Shown one piece after another: positions 1 to 7,915 of a stretch of 64,000 nt of DNA. The stretch is from the NCBI RefSeq assembly GCF_040111675.1, contig NZ_CP157794.1:4237501-4301500 (forward strand), written 5' to 3'. The position numbers and the translations under genes were made by a program. Position 1 is the stretch's first letter. Every line of letters starts with the position of its first letter. The notes beneath the pieces were generated by a model, which saw nothing but the letters and a program-made list of their open reading frames with translations, had not been told where the DNA came from and did not search any database. The stretch comes from Salinarimonas sp. (GTDB lineage Bacteria; Pseudomonadota; Alphaproteobacteria; Rhizobiales; Beijerinckiaceae).

Positions 1-1543
1 ACCGGCACGCGAGCTCTTGGAGCGCGCGCGCGATCCGCACGATGGTGCGGTTCGGGATCCGGCGCCTGCGGTCGAAGTATCGCGCGAACTCGCCATAGCC
101 GGCTCCGCCCGCCAGGCGCAGCAGATGATTGTGCCCTTCGAGACGCAGCAGCGTCGTGGGACGGCCACGCGCCGCCGCGGTCGTCCTCAGCGCCTCGATG
201 TCCGCCTCGAACACCTGGAAATCGCTCGTCGGGTGCACGAGGAGGAGCGGCTGGGCGGATGCGGCCACGAGCTCGGCCGGATTCAGGGCCAGCATGTCGG
301 CCGTCAGGCGCCGCTTGCGAAGGAGCAGCCCGGCCGCGCTCTCCCGCTCCTCGGGCGTCGTGTCCTCGCCGAGCAGAATGCGCCGCATCGTGTCCTGGTC
401 CGCCGCCAGTCGCCGCCGCGACACGGATGACAGCGCCATGTGACCGGCGACGCCGTCCAGCTGCTGCCTGACGACCTCGGAGACCGGCCGTCCGGGCGTG
501 GCGATCAGCGCGATCGCATCCACGTCGGCCCGGCGTGCGGCGACGGCCAGCGCGAGGAGCCCGCCGAAGCTGTGGCCGACCAGAAGCGTCGGCGCCTGCG
601 TCGTCTGCCCATGGAGGGCATCGAGCGCCGCGCAGGCGTCGGCGACGACGGCGTCGAAGCCGAGGGCGTCGACGCTCTGCGGCGTCTCCAGCCCCCCGTA
701 CCGGTCGAAACGCAGGCTTGCGAGACCATGCGCGGCGAGCCCGTCGAGCAGGACGTCGTAGCCGATGAGGAGATCTCCCGAGCGGCCGTGCCGATCGTGC
801 ATGCCGCTGCCGCCGAGGAAGAGCGCCCGCGCGAAGGGCGGTCGCTCGCGCGGCAGAGCCAGGGTGCAGTCGAGACGCTTTTCCCCGCCGGCGTCGAGCA
901 CGCCGTCGCGGCGCTCGACGGCGCCGGCTCCGACGGCGGGGCGCGGCGCCGTGCGCTGCGGCTCGCCGCGCACCTCGGCGGCGCCGAGCCGCTCCACGTC
1001 CCAGGCGGGACGCCGGCCGAAGCGCACGCGCTCGAAGCGCATCTCCTGGATGCGGGTGATCAACGTCTCGATCCGGCCCTGCGCTCCGCACAGGAGCGTG
1101 TCTCCGGTCGAGCACGACCAGCCCCGCGCATCGCGCCGGAAGCGAATCGGAAAGGTGACGGCCGGATCGCACGCGAAGGCGTCGAGGCTCACGCCCTCGT
1201 CGGCCCGGGCGAGGCGGGGCTCCACCCAGAGCGCGAGCGCGCCGACCATGTTGGGCTCGAGCACGAGGTCGACGGCGCCGATCTCCGCCTGCGTCAGCGC
1301 GAAGGCGTTGCCCAGGCTGTCGGCGCAGACGAAGGCGACGGGCCGCCCGTCCGGGTCGAGCGTGGTCCTGCTGCAGCGGCGGTAGCCGCGTTGCGCGAGC
1401 GTCGCGTTCGCAAACAGCTCGAGCCAGGACGTCAGCACGGTATCGGACGCCTGCGTCGAGATCGCGGCGAGCGAACGGCCGGCGCGCTCGCCCTTGACCA
1501 GAAAGTCGAAGGCGGCTCGGGCCTCCTGGGGCGCGGCGCTCAT
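1..1543 (-). CDS. alpha/beta hydrolase-fold protein, C-terminus beyond window
   Basis: This is a serine-hydrolase-fold protein. The nucleophile elbow GHSFGG lies near residue 325, and a late GHNH motif near residue 470 is a good candidate for the catalytic His. About 250 residues precede the hydrolase domain and are not recognised; they may bind a substrate or partner. The start ATG (1541-1543) overlaps the stop of the upstream permease in an ATGA arrangement, so the two are co-transcribed and probably co-translated. The reading frame is still open at base 1, so the true end is outside the window. The substrate is unknown. Its neighbourhood (MacB-type permease, radical SAM, methyltransferase) suggests a role in maturing or releasing the product of that locus, but this is inference. 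A general esterase or acyltransferase is equally possible. Confidence 0.75.
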   Translation of the reverse strand, partial: MSAAPQEARAAFDFLVKGERAGRSLAAISTQASDTVLTSWLELFANATLAQRGYRRCSRTTLDPDGRPVAFVCADSLGNAFALTQAEIGAVDLVLEPNMVGALALWVEPRLARADEGVSLDAFACDPAVTFPIRFRRDARGWSCSTGDTLLCGAQGRIETLITRIQEMRFERVRFGRRPAWDVERLGAAEVRGEPQRTAPRPAVGAGAVERRDGVLDAGGEKRLDCTLALPRERPPFARALFLGGSGMHDRHGRSGDLLIGYDVLLDGLAAHGLASLRFDRYGGLETPQSVDALGFDAVVADACAALDALHGQTTQAPTLLVGHSFGGLLALAVAARRADVDAIALIATPGRPVSEVVRQQLDGVAGHMALSSVSRRRLAADQDTMRRILLGEDTTPEERESAAGLLLRKRRLTADMLALNPAELVAASAQPLLLVHPTSDFQVFEADIEALRTTAAARGRPTTLLRLEGHNHLLRLAGGAGYGEFARYFDRRRRIPNRTIVRIARALQELACR

Positions 1544-2802
1544 GCCGCTCTCCTTCTCGCGCCGCGCGCGCCTTCGCGCACCAGGTACAGCGCCACGGCC
1601 GCGGCGGCGAGCAGCGATGGAAGAGCGGAACCGACGACGGCGAGCGTCACGGCTTCCAGCGACAGGGTCCCGGGCAGGTCCATCGCCGCGGCGAGCGAGG
1701 GCGCCGCGATCAGGCCCATGGTCCAGCCGACCGCCGCGCCGAGGACATAGAGGATCGCAGCCTCGACGAACGCCACGGCGCCGACGACCAGGCTCCCCGC
1801 CCCGAGATACCGCAGAACCGCCAGCTGCCCACGCCGGGCGAGCGCGGCGGATCCCACGGCCGCTGCGAACGCCACCGTTCCGACCCCCGCCAGCACGAGC
1901 ACGAGCACGCCGTGGAACGTCGCGTGCGCACCCGCCACGGCGCTCGCGGCCTCGGCGACCTGGCTCGCGTCGGCCACGTCGAGCGGGCGCCTGGGATCGT
2001 CCGGCGCGAGCTTGGCCTCGACCGCCGCGCGCGTGGCCGGGAGACCTCCGGCAGGCGCTCGGACGATGATCGCCGAGACCGCATCCGGCGGCGCGCCGGG
2101 TGGAGCCCCGAGCCGCGCCGACGCAGCGCTTCGTCCGACGAGGATGGCCTCGTCGAGCGCCTCCCCGCCGACGAGGCCGCGCCGCTCGAGGATGCCGACC
2201 ACCGAGAACGGGCGTCCGCCGATCACGAACGGCGCGGGAAGCGGCGCTCCGGTCAGGCCGAGCCGGTCGGCGACGCCGGCGCCGAGGAGCGCGGCCGGCG
2301 CCGCGTCGCGCAGCTCCCGCGCCGTCAGGCTGCGTCCTCTCGCTACGGTCACGTCCTGGACCGCGAGGTAGCCGGCGTCGACCCCCAGGATCGGCCCGAA
2401 CCAGCCGTGTGCGCCGGCTCGCGCGTGAGCCGCGATCCGCAGGTAGGAGCCGACGGAGGCGGCGAAGCGGCGATCGGTGGCGAGCGCCGCCACCTCGACG
2501 GCCGTCAGCGTCGGCGGCGCGCCGGGCTCGAGGGACGCCTGACGCACGACCAGGATGTCGGCCCCGACGCGCGCCAGCTGCCCGTCGATCCGGTTCGCGG
2601 TCCCGACGCCGACGGTGAGGACGAGCGCCACGGCGAAGGTCGTCGCGGCGACCGCGAGGGCGACCAGCAGGCTGCCCGGCCAGGCGTGGACCAGCGCCCG
2701 CGCGGCGAGGGTCGGGGCGATCCAGATTGGACTTGTTCTAAACGGGAGCAAAAATTGCCTTCTACGCAGATTCCAACTTGAAGTCATACCAAGCTCGTGC
2801 AT
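1540..2802 (-). CDS. MacB/FtsX-type ABC transporter permease
   Basis: This permease has the MacB/LolE topology: one N-terminal membrane segment (about residues 45-65), a large periplasmic domain of about 230 residues, and three C-terminal membrane segments (about 290-405). It has no ATPase domain; the ATPase is probably the gene at 7237-7887. The adaptor at 5481-6779 is a MacA-type protein, so the three would form a split MacAB-like efflux pump. The start is uncertain. The first ATG is at 2802 and a second in-frame ATG at 2787, but this stretch is AT-rich, reads poorly as coding sequence and overlaps a likely promoter for the divergent gene at 2831. A start further inside is possible. It overlaps the next gene by 4 bases. 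Confidence 0.8.
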   Translation of the reverse strand: MHELGMTSSWNLRRRQFLLPFRTSPIWIAPTLAARALVHAWPGSLLVALAVAATTFAVALVLTVGVGTANRIDGQLARVGADILVVRQASLEPGAPPTLTAVEVAALATDRRFAASVGSYLRIAAHARAGAHGWFGPILGVDAGYLAVQDVTVARGRSLTARELRDAAPAALLGAGVADRLGLTGAPLPAPFVIGGRPFSVVGILERRGLVGGEALDEAILVGRSAASARLGAPPGAPPDAVSAIIVRAPAGGLPATRAAVEAKLAPDDPRRPLDVADASQVAEAASAVAGAHATFHGVLVLVLAGVGTVAFAAAVGSAALARRGQLAVLRYLGAGSLVVGAVAFVEAAILYVLGAAVGWTMGLIAAPSLAAAMDLPGTLSLEAVTLAVVGSALPSLLAAAAVALYLVREGARGARRRAA

Positions 2803-2807
2803 TGTAT
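2778..2807 (+). promoter_or_regulatory. putative promoter of the RiPP-like operon
   Basis: TTGAAG (2778-2783) and TTGTAT (2802-2807) are separated by 18 bases, with the -10-like box 23 bases before the ATG at 2831. The whole stretch 2730-2825 is strikingly AT-rich against very GC-rich surroundings. That is typical of a real intergenic promoter region and argues against the long N-terminal extension of the divergent permease. The boxes were matched by eye only. Confidence 0.3.
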
Positions 2808-2830
2808 TCCTAACAACTCAGAGGGGCACG

Positions 2831-3310
2831 ATGGACATGGCCGACCGATCCTCGTACAGTGAAATGCATCTCCTGATGCACGTCAAGGCGTCGATACAGC
2901 TCGACGCGCGGGCTCGCGATCCTCTTTCCGACCAGGAAATCGTCGCGGTCATCCATACCGACGAGATCGCCGCGCGCGCGTACGAACGGCTCGACGAGGC
3001 CGGGCGTCGGCATCTGCTGGCGACCTTGCGCGACTGGTCGGAGAGGTCGGCGATGGACGCCCCCGGCTCGGGCGAGCTGGAGACGCTGCTGGCGTCCTGC
3101 GAGAGCTGCCATGGGGGCGGCGCTGGCGCGGTCGCCATGGTGAACGTCAACGCGACCGTGAACGTCAACGTCGGCGTGAACGTCAACGCGGCCGTGAACG
3201 CCGCGGCGATCGCCAACGTCGTCGTGCTCGGCGCCGCCTTCCCGGACGAGGACGCGGACGGCGAGGACGAGCTGGAGCGCCTTCGCAAGGCGCTCGCGAG
3301 CTACAGCTGA
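2831..3310 (+). CDS. candidate RiPP precursor with Val/Asn hexad repeats
   Basis: This is a 159-residue protein. Residues 1-95 are helical and charged, like a leader. A CESCHGGG stretch near 90-97 follows, then a low-complexity hydrophobic segment (about 103-134) in which Val and Asn alternate. Asn falls at 105, 111, 117, 123 and 129, and again at 107, 113 and 119, so the unit repeats every six residues. A final acidic tail (DEDADGEDE) ends the protein. The start is supported by AGGGGC eight bases upstream; a longer in-frame extension upstream is not needed. A radical SAM gene begins 17 bases downstream. In polytheonamides, Asn residues spaced by six form an N-methylated ladder along a beta-helix. 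The leader, however, is not a clear nitrile-hydratase-like or Nif11 leader. The precursor role is inferred from composition and neighbours. Confidence 0.65.
   Translation: MDMADRSSYSEMHLLMHVKASIQLDARARDPLSDQEIVAVIHTDEIAARAYERLDEAGRRHLLATLRDWSERSAMDAPGSGELETLLASCESCHGGGAGAVAMVNVNATVNVNVGVNVNAAVNAAAIANVVVLGAAFPDEDADGEDELERLRKALASYS
3140..3211 (+). repeat. 18-bp tandem repeat encoding the VNVNxx hexads
   Basis: Four consecutive 18-base units start at 3140, 3158, 3176 and 3194. The first three share GTGAACGTCAAC followed by a variable dipeptide (Ala-Thr, Val-Gly, Ala-Ala). The fourth keeps GTGAACG and then diverges. A fifth degenerate unit (3212-3229) continues the Asn period. Because the unit is a multiple of three, the repeat stays in frame and could grow or shrink by whole helical turns of the encoded segment. 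Confidence 0.85.
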
Positions 3311-3326
3311 AGCGGCGGGGCCGGAG

Positions 3327-4409
3327 ATGAGGAGCAGCCTGCCCGTCACGGCCGTCACGATGCTGACGACCAACACGTGCACCGCCGCCTGCGCTCATTG
3401 CTGCATGAAATCGTCGCCCGACCGCCGGGGCGCGCTCACGGCGGAGGTCATGCGCTCCGTCGTCGCGCGTCTCCACGAGGCCGGCGATCTGTCGACGGTG
3501 ATCTTCGCCGGGGGCGAGCCGACAATGCTGAAGGGCGCGCTCGAGGAGGCGATCCGCTTCGCCGCCGAGCTCGGGCTGAACACGCGGGTGGTGACCAACG
3601 CGTCCTGGGCGACGACCGAGGAGCGCGCCTTCGCCCGCCTGTCGCGCCTGCGGGCCGCCGGCCTCGCGGAGCTCAACATCAGCGCGGACGACTTCCATCT
3701 TCCGGACGTTCCCTTCGAGCGCGTCGAGAACGCCTGGAGGGCCGCCAAGCGGCTCGACTTCCGGGCGGTGGTGATCGCCAACTGCTCCGGGCCCGACAGC
3801 CTGGTGACGCCGGACTGGATCATGGAGCGCCTCGGCGAGGAGCTGCCGCTGCGCTTCGACGACGACGGCGAGAGCGCACCGCTGCCGGACGAGCCCGGGA
3901 CCCATTTCGGCGTCTCCAACGCGCGCCTGCAGAGACTGCGCGAGGACGTCGACGTCGGGGCCGTCCACGTCGAGCTCGACGAGGCCGCGCTCAACCGACC
4001 CTGCCCCTTCGCGGGCCGCTCGATCGCGATCGGCCCCGATGCGTCCCTGCTCGCCTGCTGCGGCTTCGAGGTCGCCGCGGACAGCCCGCTCCATTTCGGC
4101 GACGCCGCGCAAACGGACGTGGTCGACCTGCTGCGCCGGGCCTACGACGACCTTCTGGTCAACGCTGTCGCCGAGCTGGGCCCCTACTTCCTGATGCGCT
4201 TCGCGCAAGCCAAGGATCCCTCGCTCGTCTTCAAGCCCGCTTACGGAGGCATCTGCGAGATCTGCTTCGACGTGACGTCGCGTCGGGAGGTGCTCGACGT
4301 GCTCGACGCCCATCGGGAGGAGCTCGCCGGATATCTCTACAGGCGCGTTCGCACCTACTCGGGCGCGCCCGACCCGTCGGCGCGGGAGACTGCGGACACG
4401 CCCTCATGA
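3327..4409 (+). CDS. radical SAM enzyme with C-terminal Cys-rich (SPASM/twitch-like) region
   Basis: This 360-residue protein has the radical SAM CX3CX2C motif at Cys18, Cys22 and Cys25, which binds the 4Fe-4S cluster that cleaves SAM. It also has the GGEP motif near residues 62-65. The C-terminal part has further cysteines in a SPASM/twitch-like setting: NRPCPF, then LLACCGF after a GPDAS turn, then GGICEICF. That suggests one or more auxiliary clusters, as in peptide-modifying radical SAM enzymes. It lies 17 bases after the candidate precursor, and its stop overlaps the methyltransferase start (ATGA), so the three form an operon. The likely substrate is the Val/Asn segment. Possible reactions include epimerisation or C-H crosslinking; the sequence does not decide between them. 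Confidence 0.85.
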   Translation: MRSSLPVTAVTMLTTNTCTAACAHCCMKSSPDRRGALTAEVMRSVVARLHEAGDLSTVIFAGGEPTMLKGALEEAIRFAAELGLNTRVVTNASWATTEERAFARLSRLRAAGLAELNISADDFHLPDVPFERVENAWRAAKRLDFRAVVIANCSGPDSLVTPDWIMERLGEELPLRFDDDGESAPLPDEPGTHFGVSNARLQRLREDVDVGAVHVELDEAALNRPCPFAGRSIAIGPDASLLACCGFEVAADSPLHFGDAAQTDVVDLLRRAYDDLLVNAVAELGPYFLMRFAQAKDPSLVFKPAYGGICEICFDVTSRREVLDVLDAHREELAGYLYRRVRTYSGAPDPSARETADTPS

Positions 4410-5488
4410 GCGATCTGCCTGGCGACGTGCTCCGGCGGATGCGACGCGAGCTGGAGCGGATCGGCTACTTCGCGGTCGTCTCGTCGCTCTACCCGGTCGC
4501 CGTCTACGACCGCCCCGAACCGCTGCGGCCGAGCATCAGCGACCCGATGCTGTCCTCGACGGTGGCGCTCTTCCACGGCGGCGCGCGCGTCCCGGCCGAG
4601 CGGCTGCCGAGCGCGCTCGTCCCGGTGCTGCAGGATCTCGCGGCGGCCGGCGTCCTGGTCGATCGAAACGAGGCGGGCTTCTCGATCGCGCCGCTGATGC
4701 TCAGCCGTACGCTCGGGATCGCGCTGTTTCACGAGCGGCCCTCGCCGAGAACGCGGGTCTACTTCGGCAACGAGTCGATCGCGCTGGGGCTTCGGCTCGA
4801 GCCGCGCCACGGCGACGCGGTGCTCGACCTCTGCGCCGGGCCCGGCTTCCAGAGCCTCGTCGCCGCACGGACGGCGCGCCGCGTGGTCGCGGTGGAGATC
4901 AACCCGGTCGCCGCCTCCGTGCTGTCCTGCAACGCCGCGCTCAACGGCCTCGACGACATCGTCGTCCGATGTACCGATCTCGCCTCCTTCGAGGACGAGG
5001 ACCGGTTCGATCTCGTCGTCGCCAATCCGCCGCTCGTCCCCGTTCCGGCCGGCACGCCCTTTCCGTTCGTCGGCGACGGCGGTCCGGACGGATTGGACGT
5101 GACGCGCGTCATCCTCTCGCGGCTGGATCGCTGGATGGCGCCCGAGAGCCGCCTGCAGCTGATCGGCTTCGGGTTTCCCTGGATCGACGGGGAGCGCCTG
5201 CCGAGCGCCCTCGGGCGGCTCGCCTCCGTCGATCTCGACCTGCTCGTCACCGTCAGCGGCGTCTTCGCCTACAAGCCGGGCGCGCCGGCCTTCGAGATGA
5301 TGGTCGAGAGCATCGCGGGCTACGGCGGCGTCGACGCCACCGAGGCGCGCGAGCGCGTGGGCGCACACGCCGAGCAGCAGGACCTGCGACTGCTGCTGAG
5401 CTTCGTCGCGCGCGGGGAGCGCGCCGCGAGCCGGCGCATCCGCACCGTCGATTTCGGGCGCACCCCGTTCGGAGGCTGGTATGCCTAG
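4406..5488 (+). CDS. SAM-dependent methyltransferase with NPP motif
   Basis: This 360-residue class I methyltransferase has a glycine-rich SAM loop VLDLCAGPGFQS in its middle, the acidic strand end VVAVEIN, and VVANPPL as motif IV. The (N/D)PP motif is typical of enzymes that methylate amide or amine nitrogens, such as PrmC/HemK on glutamine. The N-terminal 130 residues look like a separate substrate-binding domain. It starts on ATG 4406 inside the stop of the radical SAM gene, and its own TAG overlaps the start of the adaptor gene. With an Asn-rich candidate precursor three genes away, side-chain N-methylation of Asn is an attractive prediction, as known in polytheonamide biosynthesis. The alternative is a methyltransferase acting on some other metabolite. 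Confidence 0.85.
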   Translation: MSDLPGDVLRRMRRELERIGYFAVVSSLYPVAVYDRPEPLRPSISDPMLSSTVALFHGGARVPAERLPSALVPVLQDLAAAGVLVDRNEAGFSIAPLMLSRTLGIALFHERPSPRTRVYFGNESIALGLRLEPRHGDAVLDLCAGPGFQSLVAARTARRVVAVEINPVAASVLSCNAALNGLDDIVVRCTDLASFEDEDRFDLVVANPPLVPVPAGTPFPFVGDGGPDGLDVTRVILSRLDRWMAPESRLQLIGFGFPWIDGERLPSALGRLASVDLDLLVTVSGVFAYKPGAPAFEMMVESIAGYGGVDATEARERVGAHAEQQDLRLLLSFVARGERAASRRIRTVDFGRTPFGGWYA

Positions 5489-6779
5489 CCGCGGCGCCGT
5501 CTTCTCCGGCGTCGGGATACTCGTGCTCGCCTTCGTCCTCGTGGTCCCGCGCTCGACGCCCGCGCCGACGGCGCGGGTGGCGACCGAGACGCTCCCCGCC
5601 GGCGATGCGGCGGCGACGTCGCGCACGGCGCTCGTCGCCGCCAGCTGGGGCGAGCCGTTCCGCGCCACCGGCCGGATCGCACCGATCGCGGAGATCGTCG
5701 TCGGCAGCGAGATCAGCGGCAAGGTCGCGGAGGTCCGCGTCGAGCCGGGCGACGTCGTCGAGGCCGGCGCCGTCCTCGCCCTGCTCGACGACCGGGAGGC
5801 GCGTGCGCTGCTCGATCGTGCCCGCGCCGGCCTCCGCGAGGCGCAGGCGGAGGCCGCGCGCCGCGACGTCGAACGGAGACGGCTCGCATCCGAGCGTGCT
5901 CGCGCCGCGCTCGCGACGGCGCAGGCCGTCGTGGCGAAGGAGATCGCGAGCCTGAGAGCGGAAGAAGCCGCCGTGGCGCGAGCGCGGCTGCGCGTGCTGC
6001 ATGACCGATCGGTCGTCCCCTCCGAACGCCTCGACGACGCCGCCCGCACGAGCCGCATCGCGGTCGCGGAGGAGGAAGCGGCACGCCTGCGACTGAGCGC
6101 GGCGCGCGAGAGCGAGGCGATCGCCGAGCTCGCCGTCGAGGCGGCCGCCGCGGCGGTCGAGGCGGGCCGGCAGGCCGTCGCGGCGCGCGCCGTCGAGGTC
6201 GCGCTCGCCGAGATCGGGCTCGAGCGTACCCGAATCCGGGCTCCGGTCTCGGGCGTGGTTCTCGGTCGGCGGATCGAGCCCGGGCTCGTCCTCAACGCCC
6301 AGACGAACGTTCCGGAGCTCTTCGTTCTCGCCCCCGACCCGTCGCGCCTGCGCGTCGTCGCGCAGGTGAGCGAGGTCGACGTGACGCGGATCGGGCCGGG
6401 AGTCCGCGCCACCTTCACCACCGCCGCGGCGCCCGACGAGCGGATCGCTCTGGGGCGGCTCTCGGCGAGCCCCTATCCGACACCGGACGAGCGCTCCGTC
6501 GTCTACGAGGTCTCGGCCGAGATCCTGGCGGGCGCGCACCGGTTGCTGCCCGGGATGACCGCCGTCGTCGAGTTCGAGCCCTCGCACGACGCCGCGCTCG
6601 AGGTCCCCAGCGCAGCCTTGAGAACGACGGGCGACGGACGGCACGTGGTGGACGTGCGCCGCGGCGCCGAGACGGTGGCGCAGCCCGTGGAGATCGTGGG
6701 GATCGTGGGCGACCGGGCGCAGGTGCGCGCGGAGAACCTCGCAGCCGGCGACGAGCTGCGTCTCCCCGCCCCACGCTGA
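5481..6779 (+). CDS. HlyD/MacA-family periplasmic adaptor
   Basis: This 432-residue membrane fusion protein has an N-terminal membrane anchor (about residues 7-24). A lipoyl-like half motif (GKVAEVRVEPGDVVEAGAV) follows, then a long Ala/Arg/Glu-rich alpha-hairpin coiled coil of about 130 residues. The second lipoyl half is IRAPVSGVVLGRRIEPG, and a beta-barrel and membrane-proximal region come last. It bridges an inner-membrane ABC transporter to the outer membrane. The MacB-like permease (1540-2802) and ATPase (7237-7887) flank this operon and are the obvious partners, although they are on the opposite strand. The start overlaps the methyltransferase stop by 8 bases, which ties export directly to the modification enzymes. 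Confidence 0.9.
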   Translation: MPSRGAVFSGVGILVLAFVLVVPRSTPAPTARVATETLPAGDAAATSRTALVAASWGEPFRATGRIAPIAEIVVGSEISGKVAEVRVEPGDVVEAGAVLALLDDREARALLDRARAGLREAQAEAARRDVERRRLASERARAALATAQAVVAKEIASLRAEEAAVARARLRVLHDRSVVPSERLDDAARTSRIAVAEEEAARLRLSAARESEAIAELAVEAAAAAVEAGRQAVAARAVEVALAEIGLERTRIRAPVSGVVLGRRIEPGLVLNAQTNVPELFVLAPDPSRLRVVAQVSEVDVTRIGPGVRATFTTAAAPDERIALGRLSASPYPTPDERSVVYEVSAEILAGAHRLLPGMTAVVEFEPSHDAALEVPSAALRTTGDGRHVVDVRRGAETVAQPVEIVGIVGDRAQVRAENLAAGDELRLPAPR

Positions 6780-6793
6780 CGGGGAATGCTCCG

Positions 6794-7222
6794 ATGAGAA
6801 ACCCCTTCCTTCGCACGATCTCCCTCGTCGTCGCGCTGCTCCTCGCCCAGGAGACGCGCGCGTTCGAGACATGCGTGGACCTGCCGACGCTGGTCGGCGT
6901 CTTCGCCGCCTTCGACAACGGCGACGGCTCCGGCCTCTACGAGCGCGCCGGGAGCACGCGCTTCCGCGAGGCGATGCCACGCGCCACCTGGGTCCGCCAG
7001 ATGCGGGCGTTCAGAGCCCGCGTCGGCGGAACCGCGACACGGCGAACGTTGATCGGATCCGAGCTGATCGAGGGCGGCGCCGAGGGCGCGGCATGCGTCG
7101 TCCGCTTCGAGGCGCGCTACACGTTCGGCTCCATCATCGAAGTGTGGTCCTTCGAGCGCGAGAACGGCGCCTGGCGCATGGCGGGCCTGTGGCTCAGCGA
7201 TTTCTCGCCGCACCTGCGATGA
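6794..7222 (+). CDS. secreted DUF4019-like protein
   Basis: This is a 142-residue protein with a clear signal peptide (residues 1-24, hydrophobic core LVVALLLAQ, likely cleavage after Thr-Arg-Ala). The mature part resembles DUF4019. It has a helical start counting a small acidic patch (DNGDGSGL), a conserved W near VRQMRAFRARVG, an ARYTFG strand and a closing W-R-M-A-G strand, an NTF2-like alpha+beta layout. It lies 14 bases after the adaptor gene in the same operon. It would be periplasmic. A role as a chaperone or binding protein for the exported product is a guess from context. The family has no established function that I can apply here. Confidence 0.6.
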   Translation: MRNPFLRTISLVVALLLAQETRAFETCVDLPTLVGVFAAFDNGDGSGLYERAGSTRFREAMPRATWVRQMRAFRARVGGTATRRTLIGSELIEGGAEGAACVVRFEARYTFGSIIEVWSFERENGAWRMAGLWLSDFSPHLR

Positions 7223-7236
7223 CGGCGCCGCGGGCC

Positions 7237-7887
7237 TCATCTCTCGAGGGCGATCCGACGGTCGGCGGCCGCCGCCACGGCGGGATCGTGGGTCGCGACG
7301 AGCACCGCCGCGCCCGCATCCGCGGCGCAGCGGAGGAGCGCGATGCAGGAGACCTTCGCGGCGCTGTCCAGGGACGCCGTCGGCTCGTCCGCGAGCACGA
7401 GCCGCGGCGCGCACACGAGCGCGCGGGCGATCGCCACGCGCTGACGCTGCCCGGTCGAGAGCTGGTCCGGCGCGCGGGTCGCGAGATCGCCGAGCCCGAC
7501 CGTCTCGAGGAGCCGCTCCGCGGCCTCCCGGCGCTGCCGATACGGCGCTGCGCGCAGCCGCAGCGGAAGCGCGACGTTCTCCCAGGCCGACAGGTAGGGA
7601 ACGAGGCGGTGCTCCTGGAAGACGAAGCCGATGACGTCACCGTGAAGGCGGTCGATCTCGCGCTGCGAGAAGGATTCGGTCGGCCGCCCCTGCAGCGTGT
7701 ATCGCCCGCGATCATGGCGCAGGAGCAGCCCCAGGATCGCGAGCAGCGTCGTCTTGCCCGACCCGCTCGGGCCCGTGAGGGCGACGGTCTCGCCGGCGTT
7801 CAACCGCAGCGAAAGACCGTCCAGCACGGGAGACCCCTGCGGGCCGCCGAACGAGAAGGAGAGATCGTCCACGCTGACCACCTGCAT
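7237..7887 (-). CDS. ABC transporter ATP-binding protein, MacB/LolD type
   Basis: This is a 216-residue nucleotide-binding subunit. It has Walker A GPSGSGKT, a Q-loop in FVFQEH, a slightly altered signature LSTGQRQ, Walker B LVLADEPT and the switch His in ATHD. Such stand-alone ATPases work with MacB/FtsX-type permeases, so the gene at 1540-2802 is the likely partner. A GAGGAG ribosome binding site lies 6 bases before the ATG. The gene is divergent from the exporter at 7916, with only 28 bases between the two start codons, so any promoter for either gene must lie inside the other. Confidence 0.85.
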   Translation of the reverse strand: MQVVSVDDLSFSFGGPQGSPVLDGLSLRLNAGETVALTGPSGSGKTTLLAILGLLLRHDRGRYTLQGRPTESFSQREIDRLHGDVIGFVFQEHRLVPYLSAWENVALPLRLRAAPYRQRREAAERLLETVGLGDLATRAPDQLSTGQRQRVAIARALVCAPRLVLADEPTASLDSAAKVSCIALLRCAADAGAAVLVATHDPAVAAAADRRIALER

Positions 7888-7915
7888 GCGACACTCCTCG
7901 AGGTGGGGGCAGGCC

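Noticed and set aside
440..1750. A 436-codon plus-strand frame at the left end
   Set aside because: It lies opposite the hydrolase and permease genes. The minus strand shows GHSFGG and a good gene overlap; the plus frame has low-complexity Arg/Ala/Glu composition.
3140..3229. Tandem repeats as a CRISPR array
   Set aside because: Units are 18 bases, contiguous and without spacers, and lie in frame inside a coding gene.
2831..3310. A straightforward proteusin with a nitrile-hydratase-like leader
   Set aside because: The N-terminal region shows no recognisable match to that leader family, and a tail follows the repeat. The resemblance is limited to the Asn period and the enzyme set.
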